A stretch of 64,000 bases of DNA from Nocardioides sp. (GCF_029937575.1 NZ_JAPYPS010000009.1:28514-92513); one strand, 5' to 3'; positions 35,896-45,946 are shown, counted from the first letter of the stretch. Notes: generated by a model from the letters alone, not told the origin. Program-made: numbers and translations.

Positions 35896-36927
35896 CTACG
35901 CGCTGGTGGAGCGATACAGCGCCAGCGCATCCTGAGCAGCGCCTGTGAAGTCCGCGGTGAACTCCGCCGGTGCTACCACTGAGGCATTCGGAGCCAGACG
36001 CAGGAGCAGTTTGGTCAGCCAGCGGTGATCGGCGACCAGCAGGTCGATCTCGAGGTGGTCCGGGCCCGGTCGCACGGCCTCGACGGAGTAGTACTCGACG
36101 ACCCACTGGGCCTGCGGCGCGAGACGCAGGGTGACCAGGGTGGTCTGGTCGTCACCACGGTCGAAGATCCCGTCGCTGAGGTCACGAGGGGACTGCGGCG
36201 TCGTGGCCACCGGGGTGTCGAGCACGGTGGCGGCGGAGATCCGGTCGAGGCGGAACAGCCGGGGGGCCTCGGCGGAGTGACACCAGGCGTCGAGGTAGGC
36301 GAACCCGTTGTGCCGGCTCACGCCCCTGGGGTCGACGACTCGGTGGGACTGCTCGTCACGGGTCGGCACATAGTAGTCCAGCTCGACCTGCACCTGACGC
36401 TCGGCGGCGTCACGCAGTCGTACGCCGAGCGCGGCGAGGTCGGCGTCACGGCCGGGCTCGTCGAGCGCGGCATCCAGCGGGATCTCGCTCGGACCGTCCG
36501 CGGCAGCGCTCTCCAGCTTGACGAGCACGCGGTCGACGATCTCGACCGTCGTCGCCTCGGCGCCCGCACGCAGCGCGCGCAGGGCGACGATCATGGCCGA
36601 GGCCTCCGTGGGTGTCAGCCGCATCGGGCGGTCCAGGTAGTCGGCGTTGCTGACCCGGATGACGCCTTCGCGGTGCACCTCACCTTCCTCGGTCTCCAGC
36701 AGGTCGAGGTCCACGTCGATCAGGTCGTCGGGGTAGCCGCCGGGCATCCCGCACATCAGCAGCACCTTGAGGTCCTTGAGCACCTGCTCCGGTGTGACAC
36801 CGAGAGCCTCGGCTGCATCGATGAGGCGCACGCCTCCGTGGGCGTGCAGGTAGGGCACCAGGGTCAACAGGCGCGCGACCTGGTCCTTGGCGCCGCTGGG
36901 CGCGGAGCCACCGGTGCGAGACGTCAT
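35896..36927 (-). CDS. pafC: WYL-domain transcriptional activator PafC
   Basis: 343 residues. N-terminal winged helix (QVARLLTLVPYLHAHGGVRLIDAAEALGVTPEQVLKDLKVLLMCG), a WYL domain (VQVELDYYVPTRDEQSHRVVDPRGVSRHNGFAYLDAWCHSAEAPRLFRLDRI) and a C-terminal WCX domain. With PafB it forms the PafBC activator of the LexA-independent mycobacterial-type DNA damage response (established in Mycobacterium). The ATG overlaps the pafB stop by 4 nt, consistent with equimolar heterodimer production. Confidence 0.93.
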   Translation of the reverse strand: MTSRTGGSAPSGAKDQVARLLTLVPYLHAHGGVRLIDAAEALGVTPEQVLKDLKVLLMCGMPGGYPDDLIDVDLDLLETEEGEVHREGVIRVSNADYLDRPMRLTPTEASAMIVALRALRAGAEATTVEIVDRVLVKLESAAADGPSEIPLDAALDEPGRDADLAALGVRLRDAAERQVQVELDYYVPTRDEQSHRVVDPRGVSRHNGFAYLDAWCHSAEAPRLFRLDRISAATVLDTPVATTPQSPRDLSDGIFDRGDDQTTLVTLRLAPQAQWVVEYYSVEAVRPGPDHLEIDLLVADHRWLTKLLLRLAPNASVVAPAEFTADFTGAAQDALALYRSTSA

Positions 36928-37886
36928 GCCAGCGCCCCCTCGAGGCGCTCCACCACGGCATCACGCAGGGCGACCGGCGACTCGACGTACACGCTGGCTC
37001 CGTAGCCCAGCACCTCGTCCTCGAGCCCGACGTTGCTGCGCGTCAGGACCAGGCGGTCCCAGGCGGTCGCGGCGTCGGGGCCCGGTACGTCGGCCTCGAC
37101 GCTGTCGGCCATCCGACGCAGCGGGGCAGCCGCTCCCCGGCGCACCAGCAGGACGGCGCGCTGCGTCACCGGTGCCGGAGCCAGACGACGGGTGGTCGCC
37201 GAGATGTCGAGTCCGTCGGGGATCTCGTAGGCGCCAGGCTTGCCCGTACGACGGGCCTCGCCCTGCACGCGCGAGAGCCGGAAGACGCGCTCGGCGCCGC
37301 GGTCGGTGTCGAAGCCCAGCACGTACCAGCGCCCGGCGTACCGGGTCACCCCCCAGGGCTGGAGGTGGCGTCGGGCGGGTTCCGCGGTCCCGGAGCGCCA
37401 GTAGTCGAACTCCAGGGCGCTGCGCTCGGTGAGCGCCTCGAGGAACACGTCGAAGGCCGGGTCGTCGGCTGCCAGACGCGGTTGAGCGATGTCGAGGGCC
37501 GTCAGGTCGACCGCCACGCCCGCCGCGGTCAGCTTGCGAACGGCCTCGGTCGTGGCACTCGCGAGGCGCTGGTGCTCCCACACCCGCGTCGCCAGACCCA
37601 CGATCGCGGCCTCGTCGGGGGCCAGGTCGATCTCGGGCAGCGCGAAGGCGTCGGGACGGATCCGGTAGCCCGGCTCATCGAAGTAGGCGTCCATGCTGCC
37701 CACCTCGACGGGGACCCCGAGGCTGCGCAGCTCCTCCTTGTCGCGCTCGAACATCTTCTCGAACGCGTCGGTGCTCGTGTCGCCGTACAGGATGGAGCGG
37801 ATCCGTTCCTTGGGCACGAAGTGCCGCTGCACGAGCAGCATGATGAGCAGCTTCATCAGGCGCTCGGTCTTGGCAGCGGTGCTCAT
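36924..37886 (-). CDS. pafB: WYL-domain transcriptional activator PafB
   Basis: 320 residues, paralogue of PafC. Helix-turn-helix with KTERLMKLLIMLLVQRHFVPKERIRSIL, WYL-domain segment ALEFDYWRSGTAEPARRHLQPWGVTRYAGRWYVLGFDTDRGAERVFRLSRV, and C-terminal WCX domain. The order pafB before pafC follows M. tuberculosis. It starts 10 nt after the FKBP stop, so the FKBP gene and pafBC-tatAC probably share a transcript. Confidence 0.93.
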   Translation of the reverse strand: MSTAAKTERLMKLLIMLLVQRHFVPKERIRSILYGDTSTDAFEKMFERDKEELRSLGVPVEVGSMDAYFDEPGYRIRPDAFALPEIDLAPDEAAIVGLATRVWEHQRLASATTEAVRKLTAAGVAVDLTALDIAQPRLAADDPAFDVFLEALTERSALEFDYWRSGTAEPARRHLQPWGVTRYAGRWYVLGFDTDRGAERVFRLSRVQGEARRTGKPGAYEIPDGLDISATTRRLAPAPVTQRAVLLVRRGAAAPLRRMADSVEADVPGPDAATAWDRLVLTRSNVGLEDEVLGYGASVYVESPVALRDAVVERLEGALA

Positions 37887-37896
37887 GTGAGTCGAC

Positions 37897-38910
37897 TCAG
37901 CCGGCGGCGAGGACGTCGATCACGAAGTAGAGCGTCGAGCCACCCGGGATGTCCTCGCCGCTGCCGTCCTTGCCGTAGCCGAGCTTCGGCGGGATCTGGA
38001 GCATGACGCGGGAGCCGACCGGGACGCCCTCCAGCGCCTGGTCCCACCCCTTGATGACGGCTCCTTGGCCCAGGACGGTCGAGAACGGGTCTGCGCCGTA
38101 CGAGGCGTCGAAGGGCTTGGCTGCGTCGTACACCTGACCCAGGTAGTTGACGACGATCAGGTCGTTGGCCGCAACGTTGGGGCCCTCACCGGCGTACAGG
38201 ACCTGGCTCTTGAGGGTGCCGTCCGGTGCGGCCACGCCGTCGAAGTCCAGCGCGCTGGGCAAGCGGTCGGAGAACGTGATCCCGGGGACCCAGGCGGGGC
38301 GAGCCTTGATCGGGCTGCCGTCGGGCTTGGTGCGCACGACGCTGTCGACGTCGATCACCATCATCAGGGCGTCCTCGTTGCCGATGTCGAGGTCGCTGCC
38401 GGCCACCCCGAGGATGTCGGCCGAGCTCACGGTCGTCACCTTCCGGGTGCCGACGGTGTCACCGATCTCGACCTGCTCGGCCACGAAGGTGTCGAGGAGG
38501 TAGCGCGCGACCTGGGCGTTGGTCGGCTGTGCCGAGGCCGGCTGCGGCACCTCTCCACCCACCGGGAAGTACACCGGGACCTGGTCCTCGCTGTAGGTGT
38601 CAAGGGTGGGTTCGCGGGTGAACCCGTTGCCGATGTAGTAGTTGACCAGGACGTTGTCGCCCTCGGCGAGCTCGGCGCCGTCGCCCTCGGTGAGCACCTC
38701 GGTCTCCGCGTCGCCCGCCTCCATCCGAGCGTTCCAGGTGACCTCGGGGCTGCTGCCCACCTCACCGCTCACTTCGAACGCCTCGGTGCGCTCGAGCGCG
38801 CCACTGGCGACGGTGACGTCGTCACCGCAGGCCGTCGCCAGGCCGGAGACCAGCACGAGCGGGAGGAGCACCTGCGCGGGACGGCGCGGGGCACGGAGGT
38901 GTCGGAGCAC
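37897..38910 (-). CDS. FKBP-type peptidyl-prolyl isomerase lipoprotein
   Basis: 337 residues. Signal with lipobox LATAC, then two FKBP-like units. The first (about 60-185; LVNYYIGNGFTREPTLDTYSEDQVPVYFPV) is degenerate; the second (about 230-337; VVNYLGQVYDAAKPFDASYGADPFSTVLGQGAVIKGWDQALEGVPVGSRVMLQIPPKLGYG) keeps the classical FKBP core. Catalyses prolyl isomerisation outside the membrane. GTG 38910 is preferred (GAAGG about 8 nt upstream, n-region directly before the hydrophobic core); the frame opens 12 codons earlier at 38946. Downstream of pafA by 93 nt. Confidence 0.88.
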   Translation of the reverse strand: MLRHLRAPRRPAQVLLPLVLVSGLATACGDDVTVASGALERTEAFEVSGEVGSSPEVTWNARMEAGDAETEVLTEGDGAELAEGDNVLVNYYIGNGFTREPTLDTYSEDQVPVYFPVGGEVPQPASAQPTNAQVARYLLDTFVAEQVEIGDTVGTRKVTTVSSADILGVAGSDLDIGNEDALMMVIDVDSVVRTKPDGSPIKARPAWVPGITFSDRLPSALDFDGVAAPDGTLKSQVLYAGEGPNVAANDLIVVNYLGQVYDAAKPFDASYGADPFSTVLGQGAVIKGWDQALEGVPVGSRVMLQIPPKLGYGKDGSGEDIPGGSTLYFVIDVLAAG

Positions 38911-39003
38911 GGGTTCAACCTTCGGTGGTGAGTCGACAGGACGCATCTGGCACAGCGCGGGAAGCCTACAAGCCGGCCGACGTGTCGCTCACATGCCCGG
39001 CGC

Positions 39004-40365
39004 TCACATGCCGTCGATGAGCCGTTCCACGCGCTCGTCGTGCGCCCGGAACGGGTCCTTGCACAAGACGGTGCGTTGAGCCTGGTCGTTGAGCTTGAGG
39101 TGCACCCAGTCGACGGTGAAGTCGCGGCGCTTCTCCTGTGCCTTGCGGATGAACTCGCCCCGCAGCCGCGCACGCGTGGTCTGCGGAGGCACGGACTTGG
39201 CCTCGAAGATCTTCAGGTCCGAGGTGACCCGGGCGACCGAGCCACGCTTCTCCAGGAGGTAGTAGAGGCCACGGTTGCGGTGGATGTCGTGGTAGGCCAG
39301 ATCGAGCTGCGCGATGCGCGGGTGACCCAGCGGAAGCCCGTGCTTGGCGCGATAGCGATCGATGAGCTTCCACTTGATGACCCAGTCGATCTCCCGGTCG
39401 ACCAGGCCCAGGTCGTCGGACTCGACCGCCTTGAGTCCGCGCTCCCACAGGTCGAGGGCCTGCTCGATGATCGGCGTGCTGATCTGGCGACGGTCGACGA
39501 AGTCGCGCGCCTTGCTGAGGTACTCGCCCTGGATCTCCAGGGCGCTCGCCTCACGCCCGTTGGCCAGGCGCACCTTGCGGCGCCCGGTGACGTCGTGGGA
39601 GATCTCGCGGATCGCGCGGATCGGGTTCTCCATCGTGAGGTCGCGCATCACCACGCCCTCCTCGATCATCCGCAGGACCAGGTCGCAGCTGGCCACCTTG
39701 AGCATCGTGGTGGTCTCGCTCATGTTGGAGTCCCCCACGATGACGTGGAGCCTGCGGTACTTCTCGGCGTCAGCGTGCGGCTCGTCGCGCGTGTTGATGA
39801 TGGGGCGGCTGCGCGTCGTGGCGCTGCTGACGCCCTCCCAGATGTGCTCGGCGCGCTGGCTCACGCTGTAGCTGGCGCCGCGGGGGGTCTGGGTGATCTT
39901 GCCTGCCCCCACGACGATCTGACGGGTCACCAGGAACGGGATCAGGATGTCGGCGAGGCGACTGAACTCGCCGGCGCGGCCCACCAGGTAGTTCTCGTGG
40001 CACCCGTAGGAGTTTCCCGCCGAGTCGGTGTTGTTCTTGAACAGGTAGATCTCGCCCGCGATGCCCTCGTCGTGCAGACGCTGCTCGGCGTCGAGGAGCA
40101 GTCCCTCCAGGACCCGTTCCCCCGCCTTGTCGTGGGCCACCAGTTCGGCGATGTCGTCGCACTCGGGCGTGGCGTACTCCGGGTGGCTGCCGACGTCGAG
40201 GTAGAGCCGGGCCCCGTTGCGCAGGAAGACGTTGCTCGACCGCCCCCAGCTGACGACCTTGCGGAACAGGTAGCGAGCCACCTCGTCCGGGCTCAGCCGA
40301 CGCTGGCCCTTGAACGTGCACGTCACGCCGTACTCGTTCTCGATCCCGAAGATCCGCCGGTCCAT
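39004..40365 (-). CDS. pafA: Pup-protein ligase PafA
   Basis: 453 residues, carboxylate-amine ligase fold related to glutamine synthetase. It phosphorylates the C-terminal Glu of Pup with ATP and joins it to substrate lysines. Seen: IENEYG (Glu9), the catalytic Asp57 in [36 protein letters not shown], and [34 protein letters not shown] (40377-40372) lies 6 nt before ATG. The product starts its own transcript and heads pafA-FKBP-pafBC-tat. A solo copy of the palindrome family sits 53 nt upstream. Confidence 0.96.
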   Translation of the reverse strand: MDRRIFGIENEYGVTCTFKGQRRLSPDEVARYLFRKVVSWGRSSNVFLRNGARLYLDVGSHPEYATPECDDIAELVAHDKAGERVLEGLLLDAEQRLHDEGIAGEIYLFKNNTDSAGNSYGCHENYLVGRAGEFSRLADILIPFLVTRQIVVGAGKITQTPRGASYSVSQRAEHIWEGVSSATTRSRPIINTRDEPHADAEKYRRLHVIVGDSNMSETTTMLKVASCDLVLRMIEEGVVMRDLTMENPIRAIREISHDVTGRRKVRLANGREASALEIQGEYLSKARDFVDRRQISTPIIEQALDLWERGLKAVESDDLGLVDREIDWVIKWKLIDRYRAKHGLPLGHPRIAQLDLAYHDIHRNRGLYYLLEKRGSVARVTSDLKIFEAKSVPPQTTRARLRGEFIRKAQEKRRDFTVDWVHLKLNDQAQRTVLCKDPFRAHDERVERLIDGM

Positions 40366-40417
40366 GAGTGAACCCTAGGCCGTACGTGGTGGTTGGTGGG
40401 CCGAGTTGTGGGTGGGT

Positions 40418-40443
40418 GTTGCCGTTTGGGACCAAACGGCAAC
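40418..40443. repeat. Solo palindrome of the twin-palindrome family (copy 2)
   Basis: GTTGCCGTTTGG-GA-CCAAACGGCAAC: perfect 12-bp arms with a 2-bp centre, core at 40423-40438 in the right-arm orientation. No partner core exists at the expected position 41 bp to either side. It sits 17 nt beyond the stop of the nuclease-like gene and upstream of pafA. Confidence 0.88.
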
Positions 40444-40455
40444 ATTCGACGACGC

Positions 40456-41421
40456 TCAGGAAGCAGCCCGTGCTCCATCGGCGACCCCCATCTCGCGATG
40501 CCACCGATTCATGACGCGCTCCCGCCCTGCGTGTGAGTACATGGACTGCTCCACCACCCGCTGCCACGCATGGAAACGTCGCATCCGATGCGGACGACCC
40601 AGGTCGCGGTCGATCTCGTGCATCGTGACCAAGGCATGATTCAGCAGGTCGTCCAGGGTGAAACCCCGGCGTTGCAGGTCGGCGCCACCGATCCCACCGC
40701 TGCGACGAAGGTCTACGCTCTGAGCCTTCTTGCTCCGATGCACGGCGCCGTCGTACTCGTGGAGTCGCCGGGTGCCCACGATCCACAAGTCTGCCCGTGC
40801 CACCAACTGGCCGGCGTCGTTGTAGAGCTCGTGCTGCGCCACGTACTGGATTTCGAGCACGTCGTGGAACACCTGCAGCACCACCTCGCCGCCGGAGTCT
40901 GCCTTGCCGGTGCTCGAGAGCCAAGCAGTGCGGAGCGGTCGTACGCCGGGGCGGCGCGAGGCCAGGATCTCAGCCATCTGATCCTCATCGACGTGTCCAG
41001 CCCTCCGGGCTCCCTCCACCACGATGCGCAGGTCGAGCGCGGAGAGGTCGCGAGCGCAGCGCAGGAGGATCTCGGCACTGGTGTCAACTGGAAGTCCGTC
41101 GACCAACCCAGGTGCTGCATCTCGTCGCAGGCGCGAGCAGACCAAGCCAGGCCTCCGCGGTCTGGTGTCTGCAGAGGTCGCAGCGAAGATCGGGGTCTGC
41201 TCGGGTAGGGCGGGGAGATACCAGCCCAGGAGCCGCGCCGCGGTCAACCCGGTGTAAGCAGCACCGCGAGGGAGCACCTCCAGCCACGCCAACAGGTCTC
41301 GCCTCCATTCCGCCTCGTCGTCCAGGTGCTCGACGTTGACCAAGAAGAGTCCGTGCGCCACACGTCGGTAGCCACGACGGCGCATCTGTCCGCGGATGGG
41401 TGTGTCTCGCTCGTTTGCCAT
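40456..41421 (-). CDS. Putative nuclease-like accessory protein (AbiEi-like N-terminus, PD-(D/E)xK-like C-terminus)
   Basis: 321 residues; not a paf or proteasome gene. The N-terminal half (GQMRRRGYRRVAHGLFLV; PRGAAYTGLTAARLLGWYLP; PVDTSAEILLRCARDLSALDLRIVVEGARRAG) resembles actinobacterial proteins annotated as AbiEi-like antitoxin-domain proteins. The C-terminal half has VARADLWIVGTRRLHEYDGAVHR, giving an Asp...Glu-x-Asp arrangement like Vsr/DUF559 nucleases, though the following Lys is only approximate. Function unproven. ATG 41421 is chosen; no clear ribosome site. It interrupts the pafA-prcA neighbourhood and is flanked by the two deviant copies of the palindrome family, suggesting later insertion. 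Confidence 0.6.
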   Translation of the reverse strand: MANERDTPIRGQMRRRGYRRVAHGLFLVNVEHLDDEAEWRRDLLAWLEVLPRGAAYTGLTAARLLGWYLPALPEQTPIFAATSADTRPRRPGLVCSRLRRDAAPGLVDGLPVDTSAEILLRCARDLSALDLRIVVEGARRAGHVDEDQMAEILASRRPGVRPLRTAWLSSTGKADSGGEVVLQVFHDVLEIQYVAQHELYNDAGQLVARADLWIVGTRRLHEYDGAVHRSKKAQSVDLRRSGGIGGADLQRRGFTLDDLLNHALVTMHEIDRDLGRPHRMRRFHAWQRVVEQSMYSHAGRERVMNRWHREMGVADGARAAS

Positions 41422-41530
41422 GGAGCCACGGTGAGCGATGTCTGAGGCTCCGGGAGTACCCCGCACTCAAGCCTGTGGAGAGGCGGCAGGACGAGCTGGC
41501 TGTGGACAACCGGTGGGTCGCCACGCTGTT

Positions 41531-41591
41531 GCCGTTTGGTCCCAAACAACAACGATTGGGGCGTCGAAGACGTTGTTGGGGACCAAACGGC
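41531..41591. repeat. Twin-palindrome element, degenerate copy 3
   Basis: Left core 41533-41548 (last base A instead of G) and right core 41574-41589 with two substitutions, still exactly 25 nt apart; flanking GCC/GGC retained. The changes are substitutions only, so spacing was kept while pairing decayed. 26 nt beyond the NUDIX stop. Confidence 0.85.
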
Positions 41592-41615
41592 GTCCCCCAG
41601 CGAAGGCCAACTTGC

Positions 41616-42149
41616 TCACAGCAGTCCGGCGTGGTCCAGCGCCAGGTAGGCGTGCTGCACGGTGCCGAAGCTGCCGTCGCGAAGTCGCGAACGGACCTCG
41701 GCGACGTCGAGGAGGACGACCTCGATGTCCTCGTCCGCCTCGAGGAGCTGGGGTCCGGTGAGCACGCAGTCATGGGCGATGACAGCCCAGCTCACCTCGG
41801 TGCTCTTGAACCACTGGGTGGGGCCGGCCAGCTGCCAGCGCTCCGCCGACCAACCGGTCTCCTCTCGCAGCTCGCGTGCCGCGGCACGGAGGGGATCTTC
41901 GCCGGGGTCGATGATTCCTCCCGACAAGCTGGTGATCACCGCATCGGGACCCGGCCGGTACTGGCGAATGCAGACCACCCGGCCTTCACGCGTGAGCGCA
42001 AGCACGACCACCGAGTCGGACGATTCGAGCAGGTCCCACTCCGACTCACGACCGCCCGGCATCTTCAGCCGACGGCGCACGACGCGCAGGAACCCGTCGT
42101 ACCGCACGGACTGGGGACCGACCCTGGCCCAGGACTGCGCGGACGTCAC
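41616..42149 (-). CDS. NUDIX hydrolase
   Basis: 177 residues. Complete Nudix box [24 protein letters not shown] (Gx5Ex7REUxEExGU). The upstream strand [21 protein letters not shown] resembles ADP-ribose pyrophosphatases of the NudF group, so ADP-ribose or a related nucleoside diphosphate is the most likely substrate. ATG overlaps the prcA stop by 4 nt, placing it as last gene of pup-prcB-prcA-nudix. Confidence 0.88.
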   Translation of the reverse strand: MTSAQSWARVGPQSVRYDGFLRVVRRRLKMPGGRESEWDLLESSDSVVVLALTREGRVVCIRQYRPGPDAVITSLSGGIIDPGEDPLRAAARELREETGWSAERWQLAGPTQWFKSTEVSWAVIAHDCVLTGPQLLEADEDIEVVLLDVAEVRSRLRDGSFGTVQHAYLALDHAGLL

Positions 42150-43009
42150 TCCGGGGGCGCGATGGGGGGCTCCCCCGTAACGGGGTCCTCCAGCGGCGCG
42201 ACGGATCCGCTGACCTGGTCGGTGGGGTCCGCGGGGTCATCTACGAGCGGAGCGCCGCCGCCTCCACCGGGGCGTACGTCGTCGCGCGCCCCGTCATCGG
42301 GCCCCCCGGGTCCGCGGTCGCCGAGCAGATCGTCCAACCGGGCAGGGCTCAGTCGGCTGAACTTGCGGGTCTGGCTGCGAGTGCGGTCCAGTACGGCGAC
42401 CTCGAGGTCCGTCGTCGGGATGACCCGGTTGCCGGACTCAGAGGCGCCCAGCGCGGTGACCGCGGCACGGAGCGCGGCGGCGAGGTCGGCGCCGGCGATC
42501 TCGCTGGCACTCAGACTTTCAGCAACTGGTTCGACCTGGCCACCCATCACCGCGAACCCGTGCTCGTCGGCGACCTGACCGTCGTAGGTGAGCCGATAGA
42601 TCTGGTCGTCCTCAGCCCGATCGCCCACCTCGGCGACGAAGATTTCCACCTCGTAGGGCTTCTCACCGCCACTGGAGAAGATCGTGCCCAGAGTCTGGGC
42701 ATAGGCGTTGGCGAGACCGCGACCCGTGACGTCACGCCGGTCGTAGGCATAGCCTCGCATGTCGGCGAGCCTGACCCCGGCGATTCGAAGGTTCTCGAAC
42801 TCGTTGTAGCGACCCACGGCAGCGAAGGCGATGCGGTCGTAGATCTCGGACACCTTGTGCAGTGCCTGCGAAGGATTCTCGGAGACGAACAGGACACCGT
42901 CGGCGTACTGCACCGCCACCACGGACCGCCCCCGACCGATCCCCTTGCGGGCGAAGTCGGCCCGGTCCTTCATCAACTGCTCGGGCGAGACGTAGAACTG
43001 CTGGCTCAT
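42146..43009 (-). CDS. prcA: 20S proteasome alpha subunit PrcA
   Basis: 287 residues. Alpha-type N-terminus ([43 protein letters not shown]) with the gating region, then the proteasome fold ([53 protein letters not shown]). Seven copies form each outer ring and gate entry. The C-terminus carries a long Asp/Gly/Pro-rich tail (from about residue 235), longer than in M. tuberculosis. Overlaps prcB and the NUDIX gene by 4 nt each. Confidence 0.96.
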   Translation of the reverse strand: MSQQFYVSPEQLMKDRADFARKGIGRGRSVVAVQYADGVLFVSENPSQALHKVSEIYDRIAFAAVGRYNEFENLRIAGVRLADMRGYAYDRRDVTGRGLANAYAQTLGTIFSSGGEKPYEVEIFVAEVGDRAEDDQIYRLTYDGQVADEHGFAVMGGQVEPVAESLSASEIAGADLAAALRAAVTALGASESGNRVIPTTDLEVAVLDRTRSQTRKFSRLSPARLDDLLGDRGPGGPDDGARDDVRPGGGGGAPLVDDPADPTDQVSGSVAPLEDPVTGEPPIAPPE

Positions 43010-43854
43010 CGGCCACCCTCCTCGGTGGTCAGCGACGCCGCCGGTCCATCGGGACGACCCATGCGCCCTTCGATGACGCGATCAGCGATCGCGGCGACGT
43101 CGGCGTCCGGCATGCGCGTGCCACCGTCCTCGGTGATCACGTGCACGACCGGAAAGATGCGGCGCGTCAGGTCGGGGCCGCCGGTTGCGGAGTCGTCGTC
43201 CGCGGCGTCGTACAGCGCCTGGACGATCACCTCGACACACTGCTCAGCCTCGAGATCGTGACGATAGAGCTTCTTGAGCGCCCCGCGCGCGAACATCGAT
43301 CCTGAGCCCACCGAGTGAAAGGCAGTCTCCTCGTAGCGTCCACCCGTCACGTCATAGCTGAAGATCCGGCCCTGCCCGGCGTGCACGTCGTAGCCCGAGA
43401 AGAGGGGTACGACGGCCAGTCCCTGCATCGCCATGGGGAGGTTGTTGCGGATCAGCGCTGCGAGACGGTTGGCCTTCCCGTCCATCGACAGCGTGCTGCC
43501 CTCGATCTTCTCGTAGTGCTCGAGCTCGGTCTGGAACAACCGGACCATCTCCACGGCGAGTCCGGCCGTACCGGCAATCCCGACGGCGGAGAACTCGTCG
43601 GCAGGGAAGACCTTCTCGATGTCGCGCTGGGCGATGATGTTGCCCATCGTCGCTCGTCGGTCCCCCGCCATCACGACCCCGCCCGGGAAGGTGGCCGCGA
43701 CGATCGTGGTGGCGTGGGGCGCTAGGTCCGCAGCACTGCCCTGTGGCAGTCCGGTGCGTCCGGGCAGGAGGTCCGGTGCCTGGTCGCGGAGGAAGTCCGC
43801 GAACGACGAGACGCCCGGACGCAGGTAGGCCGGGGGGAGGCGAGGGTCGGTCAC
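43006..43854 (-). CDS. prcB: 20S proteasome beta subunit PrcB (with propeptide)
   Basis: 282 residues. Propeptide of 48 residues ends at PHA; autocatalytic cleavage exposes Thr49 ([24 protein letters not shown]), the active-site nucleophile. The residue before the Thr is Ala where Gly is common. Catalytic Asp and Lys lie in GDRRATMG and EKVFPADEF. Forms the proteolytic inner rings. Overlaps pup and prcA by 4 nt each. Confidence 0.96.
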   Translation of the reverse strand: MTDPRLPPAYLRPGVSSFADFLRDQAPDLLPGRTGLPQGSAADLAPHATTIVAATFPGGVVMAGDRRATMGNIIAQRDIEKVFPADEFSAVGIAGTAGLAVEMVRLFQTELEHYEKIEGSTLSMDGKANRLAALIRNNLPMAMQGLAVVPLFSGYDVHAGQGRIFSYDVTGGRYEETAFHSVGSGSMFARGALKKLYRHDLEAEQCVEVIVQALYDAADDDSATGGPDLTRRIFPVVHVITEDGGTRMPDADVAAIADRVIEGRMGRPDGPAASLTTEEGGR

Positions 43855-44048
43855 TGGCCACCCTTCTGGATGAACGACTTCACGAAGTCCTCCGCGTTGG
43901 ACTCCAGCACCTCGTCGATCTCGTCGAGGATGTCGTCCACGTCGTTGTCGATCGCTTCCTTGCGCTCGGCGAGGTCGCTCTCGGGAGCCACCTCGGTGGT
44001 CTCCTCGGTCTCCTGGGACTTGCGCGGCTGCTTCTGCTCCTGGGCCAT
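43851..44048 (-). CDS. pup: Prokaryotic ubiquitin-like protein Pup
   Basis: 65 residues, disordered and acidic, ending in Gly-Gly-Gln, so Dop must deamidate the Gln to Glu before ligation by PafA. The central helical segment ([30 protein letters not shown]) binds the ARC coiled coils. ATG 44048 is preceded by TAGGGT (44060-44055) at 6 nt, the leaderless pattern. First gene of the pup-prcB-prcA-nudix operon. Confidence 0.96.
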   Translation of the reverse strand: MAQEQKQPRKSQETEETTEVAPESDLAERKEAIDNDVDDILDEIDEVLESNAEDFVKSFIQKGGQ

Positions 44049-44135
44049 GTGACGACCCTACTCAGTGGTGCCTCGACTTTCGACGACCAGCCGTGGGCCT
44101 GGACGTTGCGGCGTCAACCCGATCTGGGCACAGCA
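44049..44135 (-). promoter_or_regulatory. Promoter region of the pup-proteasome operon
   Basis: 87 bp between the palindrome element after dop and the pup ATG. TAGGGT at 44060-44055 is placed for a leaderless start at the ATG. A TTGACG lies at 44118-44113 on the minus strand but too far upstream to pair with it. The TAGGGT box is the stronger signal. Confidence 0.5.
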
Positions 44136-44206
44136 GTTGCGCCGTTTGGTCCCAAACGACGACCTTGGGGCGCTACAACACGTCGTTTGGGACCAAACGG
44201 CGCAAC
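44136..44206. repeat. Twin-palindrome element, copy 4 (best preserved)
   Basis: Cores at 44143-44158 and 44184-44199, 25 nt apart. The arms 44136-44161 and 44181-44206 are perfectly complementary over 26 bp. The element begins directly at the dop stop codon (7 nt between core and stop) and separates dop from the pup promoter. Confidence 0.94.
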
Positions 44207-45715
44207 TCAGCGCGTCAAAGCGGTGAACAGCTGTTCCGCCGAGTCGCAGCTGTCGAGGAGTTGACCCACGTGCGTCCGGCTGCCTCGCAGCGGATCGATG
44301 GTGGGCACGCGCTGCAGGGACTCGCGCCCCGGAAGGTCGAAGATGACCGAGTCCCACGAGGCCGCGGCGACGTGCTCGGCGTACTTCTCCAGGCACCGGC
44401 CACGGAAGTAGGCGCGCGTGTCGGTGGGAGGGTCGTGCATGGCGTCGTCGACCTCCTGTTGGCTCAGGAGTCGCTCCATTCGCCGGGCAGCAACGAGTCG
44501 GTGATACAGACCCTTCTCGGGCCGGATGTCGGAGTACTGGTAGTCGATGAGCTGCAGCTTGGCGTCGTCCCACGCCAGTCCGTCGCGCGAGCGGTACTGC
44601 TCGAGGAGCCTGAGCTTGGCAACCCAGTCGAGCTCCGAGGCCAGCGACATCGGGTCGCGCTCGAGCCGATCCAGCACCGACTCCCAGCGGGCCAGGACGT
44701 CGAGCGTCTGCGAGTCGGCATCAGCGCCGTACCGGTCCTCGACGTACTTGCGCGCGAGGTCGAGGTACTCCAGCTGAAGCTGGACGGCGGTGAGCGTCCG
44801 TCCGTCGTTCAGCGTGAGCGTGCCCTGCAGCGTGGCGTCGTGCGACACGGCTCGCAGTGCGGCCACCGGAGCCTCGACCGCGAGGTCACGGTCGATGAAG
44901 CGGTCCTCGATCATCGCCAGCACGAGTGACGTCGTACCGACCTTGAGGTACGTCGCGACCTCCGACATGTTGGCGTCGCCGATGATCACGTGCAGCCGGC
45001 GGTACTTCTCAGGATCGGCGTGGGGCTCGTCGCGGGTATTGATGATCGGTCGCTTCAGGGTCGTCTCGAGCCCGACCTCGACCTCGAAGAAGTCGGCGCG
45101 CTGGCTGATCTGGAAGCCCTGCTCGCGCCCGTCCTGACCTCGTCCCACGCGCCCGGCGCCACAGAAGACCTGCCGACTGATGAAGAACGGAGTCAGGTGT
45201 CGCACGATGTCGGCGAACGGCGTGGAGCGCCGCATCAGGTAGTTCTCGTGCGCCCCGTAGGAGGCACCCTTGTTGTCGGTGTTGTTCTTGTAGAGCACGA
45301 TCTCTGCCCCGGACGGCAGCTGTGCGGCTCGCTTGGCGGCGTCCAGCATCACCTGCTCGCCGGCCTTCTCCCAGCGCACGACGTCCAGTGGCGTGGTGAC
45401 CTCGGGCGTGGAGAACTCGGGGTGCGCGTGGTCGACGTACAGACGCGCCCCATTGGTGAGGATGACGTTGGCCAGGCCGAGGTCCTCGTCGGTGAGCTGC
45501 GAGGGGTCGGCCACCTGGCGCGACATGTCGTAGCCGCGCGCGTCGCGCAGGGGGGACTCCTCCTCGAAGTCCCATCGGGCCCGACGAGCCTTGACCGTCG
45601 CCGAGGCGTAGGCATTGACCACCTGGGACGAGGCCACCATGGGATTGGCCGTCGGCTGTCCCACGACCGAGATCCCGTACTCGATCTCGGTCCCCATCAC
45701 CCGACGAACACTCAT
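44207..45715 (-). CDS. dop: Deamidase/depupylase Dop
   Basis: 502 residues, paralogue of PafA. It deamidates Pup-Gln to Pup-Glu and removes Pup from substrates. Seen: [27 protein letters not shown] (the Asp-containing loop equivalent to PafA Asp57), [21 protein letters not shown], and [28 protein letters not shown]. The insertion after [20 protein letters not shown] is the Dop-specific loop absent from PafA. TAGGCT (45728-45723) is 7 nt before ATG. Confidence 0.96.
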   Translation of the reverse strand: MSVRRVMGTEIEYGISVVGQPTANPMVASSQVVNAYASATVKARRARWDFEEESPLRDARGYDMSRQVADPSQLTDEDLGLANVILTNGARLYVDHAHPEFSTPEVTTPLDVVRWEKAGEQVMLDAAKRAAQLPSGAEIVLYKNNTDNKGASYGAHENYLMRRSTPFADIVRHLTPFFISRQVFCGAGRVGRGQDGREQGFQISQRADFFEVEVGLETTLKRPIINTRDEPHADPEKYRRLHVIIGDANMSEVATYLKVGTTSLVLAMIEDRFIDRDLAVEAPVAALRAVSHDATLQGTLTLNDGRTLTAVQLQLEYLDLARKYVEDRYGADADSQTLDVLARWESVLDRLERDPMSLASELDWVAKLRLLEQYRSRDGLAWDDAKLQLIDYQYSDIRPEKGLYHRLVAARRMERLLSQQEVDDAMHDPPTDTRAYFRGRCLEKYAEHVAAASWDSVIFDLPGRESLQRVPTIDPLRGSRTHVGQLLDSCDSAEQLFTALTR

Positions 45716-45776
45716 GCTCGCGAGCCTACGCTGCGCTGCAGTACGACGAGCGCGGCGGCGTGCGTTGCGGTTGCGG

Positions 45777-45851
45777 TCAGCGGTTGGTGGCGAACTTGAC
45801 GGCCAGACCGATGCCGGCGGCGGCGAGGACGACGATGAGCAGCTTCTTCAT
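45777..45851 (-). CDS. Very small membrane peptide (24 residues)
   Basis: [20 protein letters not shown] followed by ATNR and stop. ATG 45851 has a strong AGGAG site 6 nt upstream, better than most genes here. One predicted helix with a basic N-terminus. It recalls the start of the DLW-39 family of short actinobacterial proteins but lacks their DLW end. It lies between the acyltransferase and dop on the same strand, with 61 nt to the dop start. Confidence 0.55.
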   Translation of the reverse strand: MKKLLIVVLAAAGIGLAVKFATNR

Positions 45852-45946
45852 GGTGACTCCTGGTCTTGGGGCGACGGGTTTCGCTGGTCACCACTCAACA
45901 CGATTCATCGGCCTGCGTCACGACCCATGCCCGGCGCGTTGGTCGA

